From Skermanella sp. TT6 (lineage in GTDB: Bacteria; Pseudomonadota; Alphaproteobacteria; Azospirillales; Azospirillaceae), in contig NZ_CP067420.1 in NCBI RefSeq assembly GCF_016653635.2, positions 2,515,501-2,579,500 of the forward strand: a DNA stretch of 64,000 nucleotides, read 5' to 3'. The notes beneath the pieces are model-generated. The model was not told the DNA's origin. It searched no databases and worked only from the letters and a program-made list of their open reading frames with translations. Below, piece after piece: positions 8,624 through 19,079 of this stretch. Numbering within the stretch: position 1 is the stretch's first letter; every line of letters starts with the position of its first letter. The position numbers and the translations under genes are program-made.

Positions 8624-10348
8624 ATGGCGAAGCGCCCGACGCTGTCCAACCTGCCGTTCTTCTTCAAGTTCGCCCTCGCGCCCGGTCTGGCGGTCTGCCT
8701 GATGATGGTGGTCGCGACGGTGGGTTACACGGGACTCGGCAGGCTCGTCGGGGATCTCCGGACCATGGTCGAGGCGAACCTGCGGGGCGGCATCGACCTG
8801 GCCACGGTCAGCGGCCGGATCGACAGGGTGAACGGCCACCTCTACCAAGCCGTGGTCGCCAAGGCCGCCCAAGGCAACGACGCACGCATTCCGGAGCGGC
8901 TGACGGCGATCCGGGAGGAACTGGATTCGATCATCCGGGATCTGGGCACCTGGCGCGACCGGTACGCCCAGCCGCAGGAACGCGGCAAGCTGGATGAGGC
9001 GATCGAGGGGCTGGGCACCTACCGGGAGATGATCGACGTCGTCGAGTCGATGCTTGAGTTCGATTTCCGGGGGGTGGTCAAGCTGATCGGGCCGCTGGAA
9101 GAGAATTATCGGAAGCTCAATGTCCTGATCGCGGGCATCATCGATTCCGGAGTCGAGAATGCCCGGTTGCAGGCGGACCAGTCCGCGACCGCCGCCGACC
9201 TCATGAAGTTCGTGTTCCTGGGGTCCACGCTGATCGCCGCCGTGGCGGTGGCCGGATTCTCCTGGGGCATCGGCCGGTCGACCACCGGCTCCATCGAACG
9301 GATCGCCGCGGTGACCCGGAGACTCGCCGACGGAAAGCGTGACGTGGATATCGCCGCGCTGTCCCGGAGCGACGAACTCGGAGCCATCGTGGAGTCGCTG
9401 GCGGTATTCAGGGACAACGGCATCAAGCTGGACCAGTCCTGGGAAGCGCAGAGGCACGAGCACGAGCAGCGCGAGCGGCGCGCCCAGGCCATGGAACAGC
9501 TCGTCCTGTCGCTCGACGGGGAGATTTCCCGGACCTTGAACCAGGTATCGGCAGCGACCGTCACGCTGGAGAAGGCCGCCGAGTCGCTCTCGGCGGTCGC
9601 GCAGCAGACGGAGCATCAGGCCGACTCGGTCGCCGGCGCCGCGTCCCAGGCTTCCGCCAACGTCGATACCGTGGCGGCCACGGCGGAGCGCCTGTCGCTG
9701 GCCATCGTCGAGATCGACCGGCAGGTGGGTGAATCGACCCGGGTGTCCGGCCAGGCCGTCACGTCCGCCCAGCGGGCCAACGATCTGGTCACCGGCATGG
9801 ACGATACGACCCGGAAGATCGGCGAGGTGGTCAAGCTGATCACCAGCATCGCCGCCAAGACGAACCTGCTGGCCCTCAATGCGACGATCGAGGCGGCACG
9901 GGCAGGGGAGGCCGGAAGGGGCTTCGCGGTGGTCGCCCACGAGGTCAAGGATCTGGCGAACCAGACGGCCCATGCCACCGGCGAGATCACGGCCCAGATC
10001 GCCGCGGTGCAGGATGCGACGCGCCTGGGGGCCGAGGCGATCCGCGAGATCACCTCGATCATCGGCCGGATGAACGAGATCGGCGGCATCATCGCCGGCG
10101 CGGTCCGGGACCAGAGCGGAGCCACCCACGAGATCGTCGACAGCGCCTTGCAGGCGGCCGACGGGACCCGCACCGTGTCCCGCAGCATCGAGGGCGTCCG
10201 CGACGGGGCCGGGGAGACCGGCAAGGCCGCGGAGGACGTCAACGGCGCGGTGGGTACGCTGTCCAGCCAGGCGAGCGACCTGCGCACCATGATCGACCGG
10301 TTCCTGGCCGACATCCGGTCGGTCAATGCCTCGCAGGGTCGGGATTGA
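8624..10348 (+). CDS. Methyl-accepting chemotaxis protein
   Basis: A 574-residue transmembrane chemoreceptor. TM1 is about residues 20-40, a helical periplasmic domain of some 150 residues follows, TM2 is about 195-217, then a HAMP domain and a long cytoplasmic coiled coil with the CheA/CheW-contacting tip ([20 protein letters not shown], about 412-431). There is no CheR/CheB-docking pentapeptide at the C-terminus. ATG 8624 has GGAGAAG upstream. It begins 36 bases after the intact end of the receptor frame and is probably cotranscribed with the YfiR-like and TonB receptor genes, suggesting that an envelope signal is coupled to taxis. Confidence 0.92.
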   Translation: MAKRPTLSNLPFFFKFALAPGLAVCLMMVVATVGYTGLGRLVGDLRTMVEANLRGGIDLATVSGRIDRVNGHLYQAVVAKAAQGNDARIPERLTAIREELDSIIRDLGTWRDRYAQPQERGKLDEAIEGLGTYREMIDVVESMLEFDFRGVVKLIGPLEENYRKLNVLIAGIIDSGVENARLQADQSATAADLMKFVFLGSTLIAAVAVAGFSWGIGRSTTGSIERIAAVTRRLADGKRDVDIAALSRSDELGAIVESLAVFRDNGIKLDQSWEAQRHEHEQRERRAQAMEQLVLSLDGEISRTLNQVSAATVTLEKAAESLSAVAQQTEHQADSVAGAASQASANVDTVAATAERLSLAIVEIDRQVGESTRVSGQAVTSAQRANDLVTGMDDTTRKIGEVVKLITSIAAKTNLLALNATIEAARAGEAGRGFAVVAHEVKDLANQTAHATGEITAQIAAVQDATRLGAEAIREITSIIGRMNEIGGIIAGAVRDQSGATHEIVDSALQAADGTRTVSRSIEGVRDGAGETGKAAEDVNGAVGTLSSQASDLRTMIDRFLADIRSVNASQGRD

Positions 10349-10380
10349 CGCCGGGCGCGGGCTTTCCGGGTGACATCCGT

Positions 10381-10408
10381 TTGACTTTACGCTCCCGGGC
10401 CGTATAGT
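10381..10408 (+). promoter_or_regulatory. Sigma-70-type promoter of rpsD
   Basis: TTGACT at 10381-10386 and TATAGT at 10403-10408 are separated by 16 bases, each one base from the consensus hexamers. The transcript would carry a leader of about 120 bases before the rpsD ATG, long enough for a regulatory structure; S4 controls its own mRNA in other bacteria, but no specific fold was established here. Confidence 0.75.
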
Positions 10409-10536
10409 GCGGCGCTTCCTCCCAAGAAGGCGGGCGTGCATGCGGTAACGCCCCGTCCGCGGTCGATCAAGTCCTTCAAGACCATCCGACCGGCAGGACC
10501 TATTGGGACAACAAACAGCGTCGAAAGCGATAGCGT

Positions 10537-11151
10537 ATGAGCAAGCGTCAAGAGTCCAAGTACAAGATCGACCGCCGTCTGGGCGTCAACCTCTGGGGTC
10601 GTCCGAAGAGCCCGATCAACCGTCGTGAATACGGCCCCGGCCAGCACGGCCAGCGGCGCAAGAAGCCGTCCGACTTCGGCCTGCAGCTGATGGCCAAGCA
10701 GAAGCTGAAGGGCTATTACGCCAACATCGGCGAGAAGCAGTTCCGCCGCCTTTATGCCGAGGCCGTCCGCCGCCGCGGCGACACCGGCGAGAACCTGATT
10801 CAGCTGCTGGAGCGCCGGCTCGACGCCGTCGTCTACCGCATGAAGTTCGTGCCGACCCCGTTCGCCGCGCGCCAGTTCGTCAACCACGGCCATGTCCGGG
10901 TCAACGGCAAGCGCGTCAACATCCCGTCCTACCAAGTCAAGGACGGCGACGTGATCGAGGTCAAGCAGAAGTCGAAGCAGATGGCGCTGGTCATGGAAGC
11001 GATCGCTTCCGGTGAGCGCGACATCCCCGACTATCTGGACGTCGACACCTCGGCCCTGAAGGGCACCTTCGTCCGCGCCCCGGCCTTCGCCGACGTGCCG
11101 TACCCGGTCCAGATGGAACCCAACCTGGTGGTCGAGTACTACAGCCGCTGA
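10537..11151 (+). CDS. rpsD: 30S ribosomal protein S4
   Basis: Full-length (204 aa) small-subunit protein S4, a primary 16S rRNA binder needed early in 30S assembly. It has the conserved start [20 protein letters not shown], the [14 protein letters not shown] region and the S4 RNA-binding domain ([11 protein letters not shown]...[19 protein letters not shown]). It is a single-gene unit: strong promoter upstream, near-perfect intrinsic terminator 21 bases after the stop. The ribosome-binding site (GAAAGCGATA) is poor for such a highly expressed gene, which fits translational control through the long leader. Confidence 0.98.
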   Translation: MSKRQESKYKIDRRLGVNLWGRPKSPINRREYGPGQHGQRRKKPSDFGLQLMAKQKLKGYYANIGEKQFRRLYAEAVRRRGDTGENLIQLLERRLDAVVYRMKFVPTPFAARQFVNHGHVRVNGKRVNIPSYQVKDGDVIEVKQKSKQMALVMEAIASGERDIPDYLDVDTSALKGTFVRAPAFADVPYPVQMEPNLVVEYYSR

Positions 11152-11171
11152 TCTTCGCGGCCTGAAAGACG

Positions 11172-11206
11172 AAAGGGGCGCCGGCTCGAGCCGGCGCCCC
11201 TTTTTT
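11172..11206 (+). terminator. Rho-independent terminator of rpsD
   Basis: A perfectly self-complementary GC-rich stem (GGGGCGCCGGCT at 11175-11186 with its complement ending at 11200), centred on CTCGAG, followed by six T residues (11201-11206). It lies between rpsD and the convergent rarD; the three A residues on the other flank could make it weakly bidirectional. Confidence 0.92.
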
Positions 11207-11232
11207 CATGCCCACCCCGGCCGGGTAGAGCC

Positions 11233-12177
11233 TTATCTCCGCGCCCGGTGCATCAGGAAGGCGTCGGTGCTGTAGATCGCCAGCGCCAGCCAGATCAGCC
11301 CGAAAGCGATGGCATGGGCCGGCGTGAAGTCTTCGCCGAACAGAAGCACGCCGATCGCCAGCTGGAGTGTCGGCGAGATGTACTGCATAAGCCCCATGGT
11401 CGACAGTTTCAGGCGTTGGGCGCCGAAGTTGAAGAAGATCAGCGGCAGCGCCGTGACCACGCCGGACACGGCCAGCAGCGCCGCCAGCCCGGGATTGTCC
11501 AGGGTGAAGACCCCCGTGCCCGCAGCGCCGATCCAGATCAGGTAGATCGCCGCGAACGGCGTCAGCATCGCCGTCTCGATCAGCAGTCCGACGAGAGGAT
11601 CGATGGCCGCCTTCTTGCGGATCAGGGCATAGAAACCGAAGGTGGTCGCCAGGGTCAGCGACACCCAGGGCAGTTCGCCCAGGCTGACCACGAGGCTGGT
11701 GACGCCGACCGCCGCGAGGGCGACCGAAAGCATCTGCTTTGCATTGAGCCGCTCGCCGAGAAACAGCACGCCGAGCACCACGTTGACCAGCGGGTTGATG
11801 TAGTAGCCCAGGCTGGTCTGGACGATATGGTCGCTGTTGACCGCCCAAATGAAAAGCAGCCAGTTCGTCGTGACGAGGCAGGTGGTCAGGGCGAAAATGC
11901 CGACGCGCCGGAAGCTGGACAGGGCGGTCAGAACATCGCGCGGGTCGCGCATCACCAGCACGAGGACGATCATCAACAGCAGCGACCATAGCACCCGGTG
12001 CGACAGGATCTCGACCGGAGTGGCCGGCTGGAGCGCCTTGAAGAAGATCGGGGCGACGCCCCAGACCAGGAAGGCGCCGAGTGCGTACAGCACGCCGGAA
12101 ACGGCGGGATCGACGGGAGCGCGCGCGTTACGGGCCACGCGAGGGCTGCCGGTGTTGGCGAGAGGCGATTCGGACAT
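11233..12177 (-). CDS. rarD: RarD-type EamA/DMT family transporter
   Basis: A 314-residue inner-membrane protein with ten predicted hydrophobic helices in two EamA repeats. The opening GVLYALGAFLVWGVAPIFFK, RVLWSLLLM, and LGYYINPLVNVVLGVLFLGERL segments are characteristic of the RarD subgroup (named for chloramphenicol sensitivity). The physiological substrate is not established for the family. It converges on rpsD across the terminator and is probably monocistronic. Confidence 0.9.
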   Translation of the reverse strand: MSESPLANTGSPRVARNARAPVDPAVSGVLYALGAFLVWGVAPIFFKALQPATPVEILSHRVLWSLLLMIVLVLVMRDPRDVLTALSSFRRVGIFALTTCLVTTNWLLFIWAVNSDHIVQTSLGYYINPLVNVVLGVLFLGERLNAKQMLSVALAAVGVTSLVVSLGELPWVSLTLATTFGFYALIRKKAAIDPLVGLLIETAMLTPFAAIYLIWIGAAGTGVFTLDNPGLAALLAVSGVVTALPLIFFNFGAQRLKLSTMGLMQYISPTLQLAIGVLLFGEDFTPAHAIAFGLIWLALAIYSTDAFLMHRARR

Positions 12178-12240
12178 GATCGCTGCTTAACACGGCAGCA
12201 GACCAACCGGTGCATCGGACGCCCTGCACCGTGGGCATGA

Positions 12241-12269
12241 CTGACCTGCGACGCGCCCGGACAGGTCAG
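12241..12269 (-). terminator. Hairpin overlapping the stop of the second chemoreceptor gene
   Basis: CTGACCTG at 12241-12248 and CAGGTCAG at 12262-12269 form an 8-base-pair stem around 13 bases; the arm overlaps the stop codon of the chemoreceptor gene that ends at 12266. There is no T run, so it may be an mRNA 3'-end stabiliser or a weak terminator. Confidence 0.4.
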
Positions 12270-13633
12270 GCGCTGCGCAATTTCTGCAGGAAACTGTCCA
12301 CGGTCACGCGCAGATCCCTGGCCTTGTCGTTGACCGAGCGGGCCGAGGACATCACCTGGTCGGCTGTCCGCCCCGAATTCTCGGTGGCCGAAGCGACCCG
12401 CTCTATGTCGCAGTATACCCGCCGCGTCCCGTCGGAGGCGGTATCCACATTGTGGGCGATCGTCCGGGCGGCGCTGCTCTGGCGCTCGACGGCCGATGCG
12501 ATGTCGGTGACGATGCCGCCGATCTGCTCGATGGTCTGGGCGACGCTGCTCATGGTCGCGACCGCCTTGCCGGTGACCTCCTGGATCTGGTGGATCTTCT
12601 GGGTCACCTCCTCGGTCGCGCGTCCGGCCTGTCCGGCAAGGTTCTTCACCTCGCTCGCCACGACGGCGAAACCTTTGCCCGCCATGCCGGCCCGTGCGGA
12701 CTCGATCGTCGCGTTCAACGCCAGCAGGTTGGTCTGTGCCGCGATCTCGCCGATCATGCCGACCACTTGGCCGATCTCCCGCACGGTGTCGTTCAGTCCG
12801 GCCACCACGTCGTTCGTGGCGGCGACTTGGTCCATTCCGGTGCGGGCGATGGTCGTTGCCTTTCCGGTCTGGCGCTCGATATCGGCGATGCTGTCCGATA
12901 GGGCGTTCGCGGCCGAGGCCAAGCTTTCTACGCTGGCGGACGAGGTCTTCGAGGTCGAGGCGATGGCCGACGAACGCTCACGGGCATCGTCGCAGGAATT
13001 CAGCATCAACTGGGCGTTTGACTGCAACGCGGTGGCCGCCCCGGACAGGGTCTCCACCACTTGGCCGATGCTTTCGTCCAAGCGGCCCGCGAGATCGCCG
13101 AGCACGCGCCGTCGCTCCGCCTCGGACTGCTGCTTGAGGGCAGCCTGCTCGGCCTCCAAACGGAGTTTTTCGACCGTGTTCTGCTTGAGCACGAGGACGG
13201 CTCGCGCCATGACGCCGATCTCGTCATGCTGGGCGGCATAGGGGATCGTGACGGTGGACTGGCCCCCGGCCAACTGGTCGATGGCTCCGGTCAGCCGCAT
13301 CAGCGGGTTGACGACCCGGCTCCGCGTGAACCACAGGAAGAACAGGCCCACCGATATCAGCGTGCAGATGGTCGCCACGCTTCCCCAGGTCACCAGGAAG
13401 GACATCAGGGAGACGGTGGACGTCAGGCTCTCGGCACCCGGAAGCCGCGCTTCGGCCATCAGTGAAGTCCAATCCTGCGTGAAGCGGCGAAGGCCCAGGA
13501 GGACGAGAACCGACATGGAGGCGCCGACGACCCCGATGCCGAGCAAGGCATAGGCGACAGCCGATCCCACGAACCGCAGCGTCAGACCCCGAACGAAACC
13601 GCCGGTAAGCGCCGTAGCCGAACCGCGTGCCAT
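12266..13633 (-). CDS. Methyl-accepting chemotaxis protein, minimal periplasmic domain
   Basis: A 455-residue chemoreceptor with two hydrophobic helices (about 23-48 and 75-102) separated by only about 30 residues, so there is almost no periplasmic sensor; it may sense membrane state or cytoplasmic input. A HAMP domain ([20 protein letters not shown]) and the signalling coiled coil with tip [19 protein letters not shown] (about 292-310) follow. I take the ATG at 13633, which has AAGGAC six bases upstream, rather than the TTG two codons earlier. It is transcribed alone, away from grxD. Confidence 0.9.
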   Translation of the reverse strand: MARGSATALTGGFVRGLTLRFVGSAVAYALLGIGVVGASMSVLVLLGLRRFTQDWTSLMAEARLPGAESLTSTVSLMSFLVTWGSVATICTLISVGLFFLWFTRSRVVNPLMRLTGAIDQLAGGQSTVTIPYAAQHDEIGVMARAVLVLKQNTVEKLRLEAEQAALKQQSEAERRRVLGDLAGRLDESIGQVVETLSGAATALQSNAQLMLNSCDDARERSSAIASTSKTSSASVESLASAANALSDSIADIERQTGKATTIARTGMDQVAATNDVVAGLNDTVREIGQVVGMIGEIAAQTNLLALNATIESARAGMAGKGFAVVASEVKNLAGQAGRATEEVTQKIHQIQEVTGKAVATMSSVAQTIEQIGGIVTDIASAVERQSSAARTIAHNVDTASDGTRRVYCDIERVASATENSGRTADQVMSSARSVNDKARDLRVTVDSFLQKLRSA

Positions 13634-13761
13634 GACCAAGTCCTTTTCCCTTTTATTTTACTCGGTCAGGACTTTCGCGTGCTAAGCATTACCGCCGGCT
13701 TAACGAAGATGTATGTCAAAAGGCGGCTGCGGGTTTTTTCCGGGAACTTGGATGCGGGCAT

Positions 13762-13791
13762 GAAAAAGGGCTCCGCCTGCGGAGCCCTTTC
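13762..13791 (-). terminator. Rho-independent terminator of the purL-bolA-grxD end
   Basis: A 12-base-pair perfect stem (AAAGGGCTCCGC at 13765-13776 with GCGGAGCCCTTT at 13779-13790) is followed on the minus strand by a run of five T residues (complement of 13763-13767). It lies about 30 bases past the grxD stop. Confidence 0.88.
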
Positions 13792-13820
13792 CCTGAAGTC
13801 TCTGCGAGGACGGAGCGCGG

Positions 13821-14159
<339 letters not shown>

Positions 14160-14226
14160 CTCTCGATATCCTCGTGAATTCGACCGTTCGGGGCGACCGG
14201 CGGTGGGAACCGGCGTTGGAGGTCAA

Positions 14227-14466
14227 TCAGGCGTCCTTGGGAACGCTGGTCTGCAGGGCCAGGGCGTGGAGTTCCCCGCCCATGCGGCCCTGCAGGGCGT
14301 CGTAAACCATCTTGTGCTGCTGAACGCGCGTCTTGCCTTTGAAAGCGGCGGATTCGACATACGCGGCGTAATGATCGCCATCGCCACGCAAATCCTCGAT
14401 GCGAACCTCGGCATCGGGGATGCCTTCCCTGATCAAGCTCTCGATGAGAGCCGCGTCCATCGCCAT
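14227..14466 (-). CDS. bolA: BolA family protein
   Basis: A 79-residue BolA/IbaG-type protein (DAEVRIEDLRGDGDHYAAYV...RVQQHKMVYDALQGRMGGELHAL), with the conserved His in QQHKMVY that can ligate an iron-sulfur cluster. It pairs with CGFS glutaredoxins; grxD is the next gene. It starts 29 bases after the purL stop with AAGG upstream, and the purL-bolA-grxD order is the usual one in alphaproteobacteria. The second Met (14460) is an alternative start. Confidence 0.93.
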   Translation of the reverse strand: MAMDAALIESLIREGIPDAEVRIEDLRGDGDHYAAYVESAAFKGKTRVQQHKMVYDALQGRMGGELHALALQTSVPKDA

Positions 14467-14494
14467 TTTCAGCCTTCCCGCTCAGCTTGTGGGT

Positions 14495-16708
14495 TTAATC
14501 CGCACCGCCTGCCATGATCGACGGCAGCCAGGCTTCATGTGCCGTTCTAAGGCCATCAACCGATATGGCGTCACCCGCACCGAGTGTCAACGTGGCGCCG
14601 CCGGTCGCGCCGAGGCGCCGCACCGGCACCCCGGCCGCCTCCGCACGCGAGATCACGACTTCCGCGTCGGTCGTGGTGACGACATAGCGTCCCTGGTCCT
14701 CGCCGAACAGGAATCCGGCGGCGTCCATGTCGTCCGGCAGGTCGATCGAGGCGCCGATCCGACCCGCCATCGCCATCTCCGCCAAGGCGACCAGCAGGCC
14801 GCCGTCCGAGACGTCGTGGCAGGCCGTAAGGGCGCGGTCGAGGATCAGGTCGCGGACGAGATCGCCGTTGCGGCGTTCGGCCGCAAGGTCGACCGGCGGC
14901 GGCGAGCCTTCCTCGCGGCCATGGATCTCCCTCAGGTAGAGCGACTGACCGACATGGCCCCGCGTCTCGCCGACCAGCAGGATCGCCTGGCCCGGCGCCT
15001 TGAACGCGAGGGAGACGGCCAGCGCCGCGTCCGGCAGGATGCCGACGCCGCCGATCGCCGGAGTGGGCAGGATCGCCTCGCCGTTGGTCTCGTTGTAGAG
15101 GCTGACATTGCCCGACACGACCGGGAATTCCAGCACGGTGCAGGCGTCCGCCATGCCCTGGATGCACCCGGCGAACTGGCCCATGATCCGCGGCTTCTGC
15201 GGATTGCCGAAGTTCATGTTGTCTGTGATCGCGAGCGGCTTGGCGCCGACCGCGGTCAGGTTGCGCCACGCCTCGGCAACCGCCTGGGCGCCGCCGCGGA
15301 CGGGGTCGGCGAAGCAGTAGCGGGGCGTGCAGTCGGTCGTGATGGCCAGCGCCTTGTTCGTCCCGTGGACGCGCACGACGGCGGCATCGCCGCCCGACGC
15401 CGCGACCGTGTCGGCGCCGACCTGGCTGTCGTACTGCTCCCAGATCCAGCGGCGCGACGCCAGGTCCGGGCTGCCGACCAGGCGGTGCAGGATCTCGGTG
15501 GCCGGAGCGGGCAGGGGAACCTCGGCGGCGTCGATGTCGGCCTGCGGCGGCGTGGGTTCCCACGGGCGCTCGTAGACGGGCGCGCGATCGACCAGCGGAC
15601 CCACTTCCAGGTCGCAGTAGGTTTCGCCGTGCATCCTCAGGACGAGGCGGCCGCTGTCGGTGACCCGGCCGATCACGGCGAAGTCCAGCTCCCACTTGTC
15701 GAAGATCGCCTTCGCCAGATCCTCGCGGCCCGGCTTGAGGACGATCAGCATGCGCTCCTGGCTCTCGGACAGCATGATCTCGTACGGGGTCATGCCGGTC
15801 TCGCGCTGCGGCACCGTGTCCAGGTCCAGTTCGATGCCGAGGCCGCCCTTGTCGGCCATCTCCACCGAGGAGGAGGTGAGGCCGGCGGCACCCATGTCCT
15901 GGATCGCCACGATGGCGTCGGTCGCCATCAGCTCCAGGCAGGCCTCGATCAGCAGCTTTTCGGTGAAGGGGTCGCCGACCTGGACGGTCGGACGCTTCTC
16001 CTCGCTGTCCTCGGTGAACTCGGCCGACGCCATGGTGGCGCCGTGGATGCCGTCGCGGCCGGTCTTGGAGCCGACATAGACCACCGGATTGCCGACGCCG
16101 GCGGCGGCCGAGTAGAAGATGCGGTCGGTCTCGGCAAGGCCCACGGTCATCGCGTTGACCAGGATGTTGCCGTTGTAGGACGGGTGGAAATTGGTTTCGC
16201 CGCCGACGGTCGGCACGCCGACGCAGTTGCCGTAGCCGCCGATCCCGGCGACCACGCCCGAGATAAGATGGCGGGTCTTCGGGTGGTCGGGACTGCCGAA
16301 GCGCAGCGCGTTCATGTTCGCGATCGGCCGCGCGCCCATGGTGAAGACGTCGCGCAGGATCCCGCCGACGCCCGTGGCCGCCCCCTGGTAGGGCTCGATG
16401 AAGGACGGGTGGTTATGGCTCTCCATCTTGAAGATGGCGGCCTGTCCGTCGCCGATGTCGATCACCCCGGCATTCTCGCCCGGGCCGCAGATGACATGCG
16501 GCGCCTTGGTCGGGAGCTTCTTCAGCCAGACCCGAGACGACTTGTACGAGCAGTGCTCCGACCACATGACGGAGAAGATGCCCAGTTCCGTGAAGGACGG
16601 CGACCGGCCGACGATCTCCAGCATCCTCTGGTATTCGTCGGGGGAGAGCCCGTGCTCCGCGGCCAACTCGGCGGTGACGGCGGGTTCCTTGCGGGAGTTC
16701 GTGGTCAC
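14495..16708 (-). CDS. purL: Phosphoribosylformylglycinamidine synthase subunit PurL (small type)
   Basis: A 737-residue PurL of the small, three-subunit kind, which uses ATP and ammonia from PurQ to turn FGAR into FGAM, the fourth step of purine synthesis. Seen are [18 protein letters not shown], the ATP/substrate segment [20 protein letters not shown], and two repeated AIRS-like halves ([29 protein letters not shown]). The GTG start at 16708 overlaps the purQ stop by four bases (GTGA), so translation is coupled. PurS, the third subunit, is encoded about 6.5 kb away rather than next to purQ. Confidence 0.97.
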   Translation of the reverse strand: MTTNSRKEPAVTAELAAEHGLSPDEYQRMLEIVGRSPSFTELGIFSVMWSEHCSYKSSRVWLKKLPTKAPHVICGPGENAGVIDIGDGQAAIFKMESHNHPSFIEPYQGAATGVGGILRDVFTMGARPIANMNALRFGSPDHPKTRHLISGVVAGIGGYGNCVGVPTVGGETNFHPSYNGNILVNAMTVGLAETDRIFYSAAAGVGNPVVYVGSKTGRDGIHGATMASAEFTEDSEEKRPTVQVGDPFTEKLLIEACLELMATDAIVAIQDMGAAGLTSSSVEMADKGGLGIELDLDTVPQRETGMTPYEIMLSESQERMLIVLKPGREDLAKAIFDKWELDFAVIGRVTDSGRLVLRMHGETYCDLEVGPLVDRAPVYERPWEPTPPQADIDAAEVPLPAPATEILHRLVGSPDLASRRWIWEQYDSQVGADTVAASGGDAAVVRVHGTNKALAITTDCTPRYCFADPVRGGAQAVAEAWRNLTAVGAKPLAITDNMNFGNPQKPRIMGQFAGCIQGMADACTVLEFPVVSGNVSLYNETNGEAILPTPAIGGVGILPDAALAVSLAFKAPGQAILLVGETRGHVGQSLYLREIHGREEGSPPPVDLAAERRNGDLVRDLILDRALTACHDVSDGGLLVALAEMAMAGRIGASIDLPDDMDAAGFLFGEDQGRYVVTTTDAEVVISRAEAAGVPVRRLGATGGATLTLGAGDAISVDGLRTAHEAWLPSIMAGGAD

Positions 16709-17394
16709 GACAGGGCCTCCACCAATCCGTCGAACAGGGCCTTGCCGTCGGTATTGCCGTGCAGCGGCTCAAAGGCCCGCTCGGGGTGCGGCATCATGCC
16801 CAGCACGGTGCGGGTCTCGTTGAACAGCCCGGCGATGGCGTTGGCCGAGCCGTTCGGGTTGCCCGAAGCGTCGATCACGCCGCCGGGTGCCACGTAGCGG
16901 AAGGCCACCATGCCGGCATCCTCGATCTGGGCGAGCGTGTCGGAGTCGGCGAAGTAATTGCCGTCGTGGTGGGCGACCGGGAACCGGACGACCTGCCCCT
17001 TGGAAAAGGCCGAGGTGAAGGCGCTCTCCGCGTTCTCGACCCGCAGGTCGACCGTCCGGCAGATGAACTTCAGCCCGGCGTTGCGCATCAGCGCGCCGGG
17101 AAGCAGGCCCGCCTCGGTCAGGATCTGGAAGCCGTTGCAGATCCCCAGCACGCGGACGCCGGCCCTGGCCCGGGCCACAACCTCGCGCATCACCGGGGAC
17201 TTGGCGGCCATCGCGCCGCTGCGCAGATAGTCGCCGTAGGAGAATCCGCCCGGAACGACGATCAGATCGACCGGGGGAAGGTCGCTGTCGCGGTGCCAGA
17301 CCATGGCGGGCTTGGCGCCCGTGGCGTGCTCCAAAGCGACGCTGACGTCGCGGTCGCAGTTGGAGCCGGGGAATACAATGACGGCGGCCTTCAT
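16705..17394 (-). CDS. purQ: Phosphoribosylformylglycinamidine synthase subunit PurQ (glutaminase)
   Basis: A 229-residue class I glutamine amidotransferase feeding ammonia to PurL. The start [17 protein letters not shown] is typical, the nucleophile Cys is in GICNGFQIL, and the His-Glu of the triad are in [12 protein letters not shown] 17394 is chosen because the conserved N-terminus begins there; in-frame sequence upstream is not conserved. GTGA overlap with purL. A possible weak promoter and a hairpin separate it from the preceding TRAP/amidase operon, so it may be transcribed on its own. Confidence 0.96.
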   Translation of the reverse strand: MKAAVIVFPGSNCDRDVSVALEHATGAKPAMVWHRDSDLPPVDLIVVPGGFSYGDYLRSGAMAAKSPVMREVVARARAGVRVLGICNGFQILTEAGLLPGALMRNAGLKFICRTVDLRVENAESAFTSAFSKGQVVRFPVAHHDGNYFADSDTLAQIEDAGMVAFRYVAPGGVIDASGNPNGSANAIAGLFNETRTVLGMMPHPERAFEPLHGNTDGKALFDGLVEALS

Positions 17395-17447
17395 GAGGCG
17401 CTTCAGCAACTTCCTTGGAGATGATGCCCCAGCGGCAATTGCGGCAG

Positions 17448-17476
17448 ACACTAAAGAGCCGGCCCCGCCATTGCAA
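17448..17476 (-). promoter_or_regulatory. Possible promoter for purQ-purL-bolA-grxD
   Basis: On the minus strand TTGCAA (17471-17476) and TAGTGT (17448-17453) are 17 bases apart, 54 bases before the purQ ATG. Both hexamers are imperfect, so the call rests partly on the need for a start site after the terminator-like hairpin upstream. Confidence 0.3.
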
Positions 17477-17490
17477 GCCCGCGGACGCGG

Positions 17491-17513
17491 GGCAGCCCTG
17501 CCGAAGGGCTGCC
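17491..17513 (-). terminator. Hairpin after the TRAP/amidase operon
   Basis: GGCAGCCCT (17491-17499) pairs with AGGGCTGCC (17505-17513) around a five-base loop, forming a nine-pair stem 23 bases beyond the stop of the small membrane peptide; a second stem CCCGCG-GA-CGCGGG adjoins it (17478-17491). No T run follows. It probably marks the end of the dctPQM-amidase transcript. Confidence 0.5.
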
Positions 17514-17535
17514 GCCGTCGCCAAAGGCCCCGAAG

Positions 17536-17715
17536 TCACCTGCGGCCGTACCGTTTCCTCATGATCTCCTGGGCGAAGTCGTATGCCGCCATCGCCACGC
17601 AGGCGACGAAGATGACGATCAGCACCGGCTCCGGCACATAGGCCGCGACGATGGCCAGGAACCCGGCGAAGCCGGCCAGCCCCAGGACTGCGAGAACGCT
17701 GTCGATGATCCTCAT
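17536..17715 (-). CDS. Small two-helix membrane protein of unknown function
   Basis: A 59-residue peptide: a first hydrophobic helix (about 5-26, IDSVLAVLGLAGFAGFLAIV), a short PEP turn, a second helix (about 31-45, VLIVIFVACVAMAAYDF) and a basic tail (MRKRYGRR) that would face the cytoplasm. ATG 17715 lies 10 bases after the amidase stop, with GAGGATCGAGG upstream, so it is the last gene of the dctPQM-amidase operon. I do not recognise the family; it could help assemble or regulate the TRAP permease. Confidence 0.65.
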   Translation of the reverse strand: MRIIDSVLAVLGLAGFAGFLAIVAAYVPEPVLIVIFVACVAMAAYDFAQEIMRKRYGRR

Positions 17716-17725
17716 GCCTCGATCC

Positions 17726-19075
17726 TCATTGGGGTGTGACGATGCCGAAGCGGCGCATCAGCCAACTCGCGGTCCGCAGGAGCCGGGCATCCCCGCCGCG
17801 CCGGCCGACAAGTTGGACCCCGACCGGCAATCCGTTCTCCCCCTGGAGGAGGGGCAGGGTGATCGCCGGGACGCCGCAATAGGTCCAGATGGTGCAGAAG
17901 ACCGGGTCTCCGGTCGTGGTCAGGCCCACCGGGGCCTCGCCCGTGGTAGCCGGCGTGACGATCGCGTCGTACCGGTCGAAGATGCGGTCGAGCGCGCTGT
18001 TCAGGACTTCCGTCCAATCCAGGGCGAGCGAGTAGTCGACGGCCAGAAGGGTGCGCCCCTCGTCGATCATGCCCTGGAGCAGCGGGCTGAGCTGGTCCCG
18101 GCCCCGCTCGGCATAGCGCGAGAAGTTGCGGGCGATGTCGGTCAGCATGATCGTCCTGTGCAGTCCGTGCGCCCGGTCGAACGGCTCCGGCAGGTCGACC
18201 TGGTCGATCCCGTCGCCCAACTCGTCGCGGAGTTCGCCGAAGGCTTCCCGGGTCGCCGGTTCCGCTCGGTCCCAGACGGGGGACGGCACGAAGGCCAGCA
18301 CCGGCGCCAGCGGCGGCGGCGCGGCGGCGCCTTCCGCGAGTTGCGGCCGGGCCGTCGGCCGCATGGCGGGATCGCGCTCGTCGTAGACGGCCAGGACATC
18401 GCCCAGCAGGGCCGCGTCATCGACGCTCCGGGCGAAGACGCCGACGCTGTCCAGCGCCGGCGACTGGACCAGAACGCCGCGCCGCGAGATCGTGCCCCGG
18501 CTCGGCTTGTAGCCCACGACGCCGCAGAACGACGCCGGGCGGATCACGGATCCGTTGGTCTGCGTGCCGATGGCCAGAGGCACCATCGACGCCGCGACAG
18601 CCGCCGCCGACCCGGAGGAAGAGCCGCCGGGCGTCCGCCCGGGATCGTGCGGATTGCGGGTGTCGCAGGGATTCATGACGGCCAGTTCGGTCGTGGCCGT
18701 CTTGCCCATCACGATGGCCCCGGCCTCCCGGAGCCGCGAGACGATGAAGGCGTCTTCCTGCGGCCTTCTGCCCGCATCCAGCGGCGTGCCGTTGCAGGTC
18801 GGCATGTCGCGGGTGTCGATGATGTCCTTCACGCCGACCGGGATGCCGTGGAGCGGCCCGGTCGGCCGTCCGGAGGAACGCAGGCTGTCGAGCATCCGCG
18901 CCTGGAGCATGACATGGTCGGGATCGAGGAAGGTCCAGGCCCGGACCTCCCCCTCCCGCGCGTGGATGGCTTCCAGGTGGGCTTCCGCGACCTCGACGGC
19001 CCGGATCTCGCCCCGGTTGATCCGGTGGCGGAGGTCGCCGGCGGCGAGGCGCGTCAGTTCCAGGTTCGCAGTCAT
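17726..19075 (-). CDS. Amidase signature family enzyme
   Basis: A 449-residue amidase with the Ser-cisSer-Lys triad: Lys in GIPVGVKDIIDT and the serines in TPGGSSSGSAAAVAA. Family members hydrolyse carboxamides (indole acetamide, aryl or aliphatic amides, allophanate, Glu-tRNA amide precursors). Length and lack of GatA-specific context make GatA unlikely. It is cytoplasmic, and follows dctM directly, so it probably hydrolyses the compound imported by this TRAP transporter. I prefer ATG 19075 (four bases after the dctM stop); ATG 19090, overlapping dctM by 11 bases, is possible. Neither has a clear ribosome site. Confidence 0.88.
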   Translation of the reverse strand: MTANLELTRLAAGDLRHRINRGEIRAVEVAEAHLEAIHAREGEVRAWTFLDPDHVMLQARMLDSLRSSGRPTGPLHGIPVGVKDIIDTRDMPTCNGTPLDAGRRPQEDAFIVSRLREAGAIVMGKTATTELAVMNPCDTRNPHDPGRTPGGSSSGSAAAVAASMVPLAIGTQTNGSVIRPASFCGVVGYKPSRGTISRRGVLVQSPALDSVGVFARSVDDAALLGDVLAVYDERDPAMRPTARPQLAEGAAAPPPLAPVLAFVPSPVWDRAEPATREAFGELRDELGDGIDQVDLPEPFDRAHGLHRTIMLTDIARNFSRYAERGRDQLSPLLQGMIDEGRTLLAVDYSLALDWTEVLNSALDRIFDRYDAIVTPATTGEAPVGLTTTGDPVFCTIWTYCGVPAITLPLLQGENGLPVGVQLVGRRGGDARLLRTASWLMRRFGIVTPQ

Positions 19076-19079
19076 TCGG

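Noticed and set aside
6440-10441. A 4-kb open frame on the minus strand (1333 codons)
   Set aside because: It lies antisense to the YfiR-like, TonB receptor and chemoreceptor genes, has no recognisable motif and a low-complexity Arg/Asp/Gly/Val composition typical of shadows in high-GC DNA.
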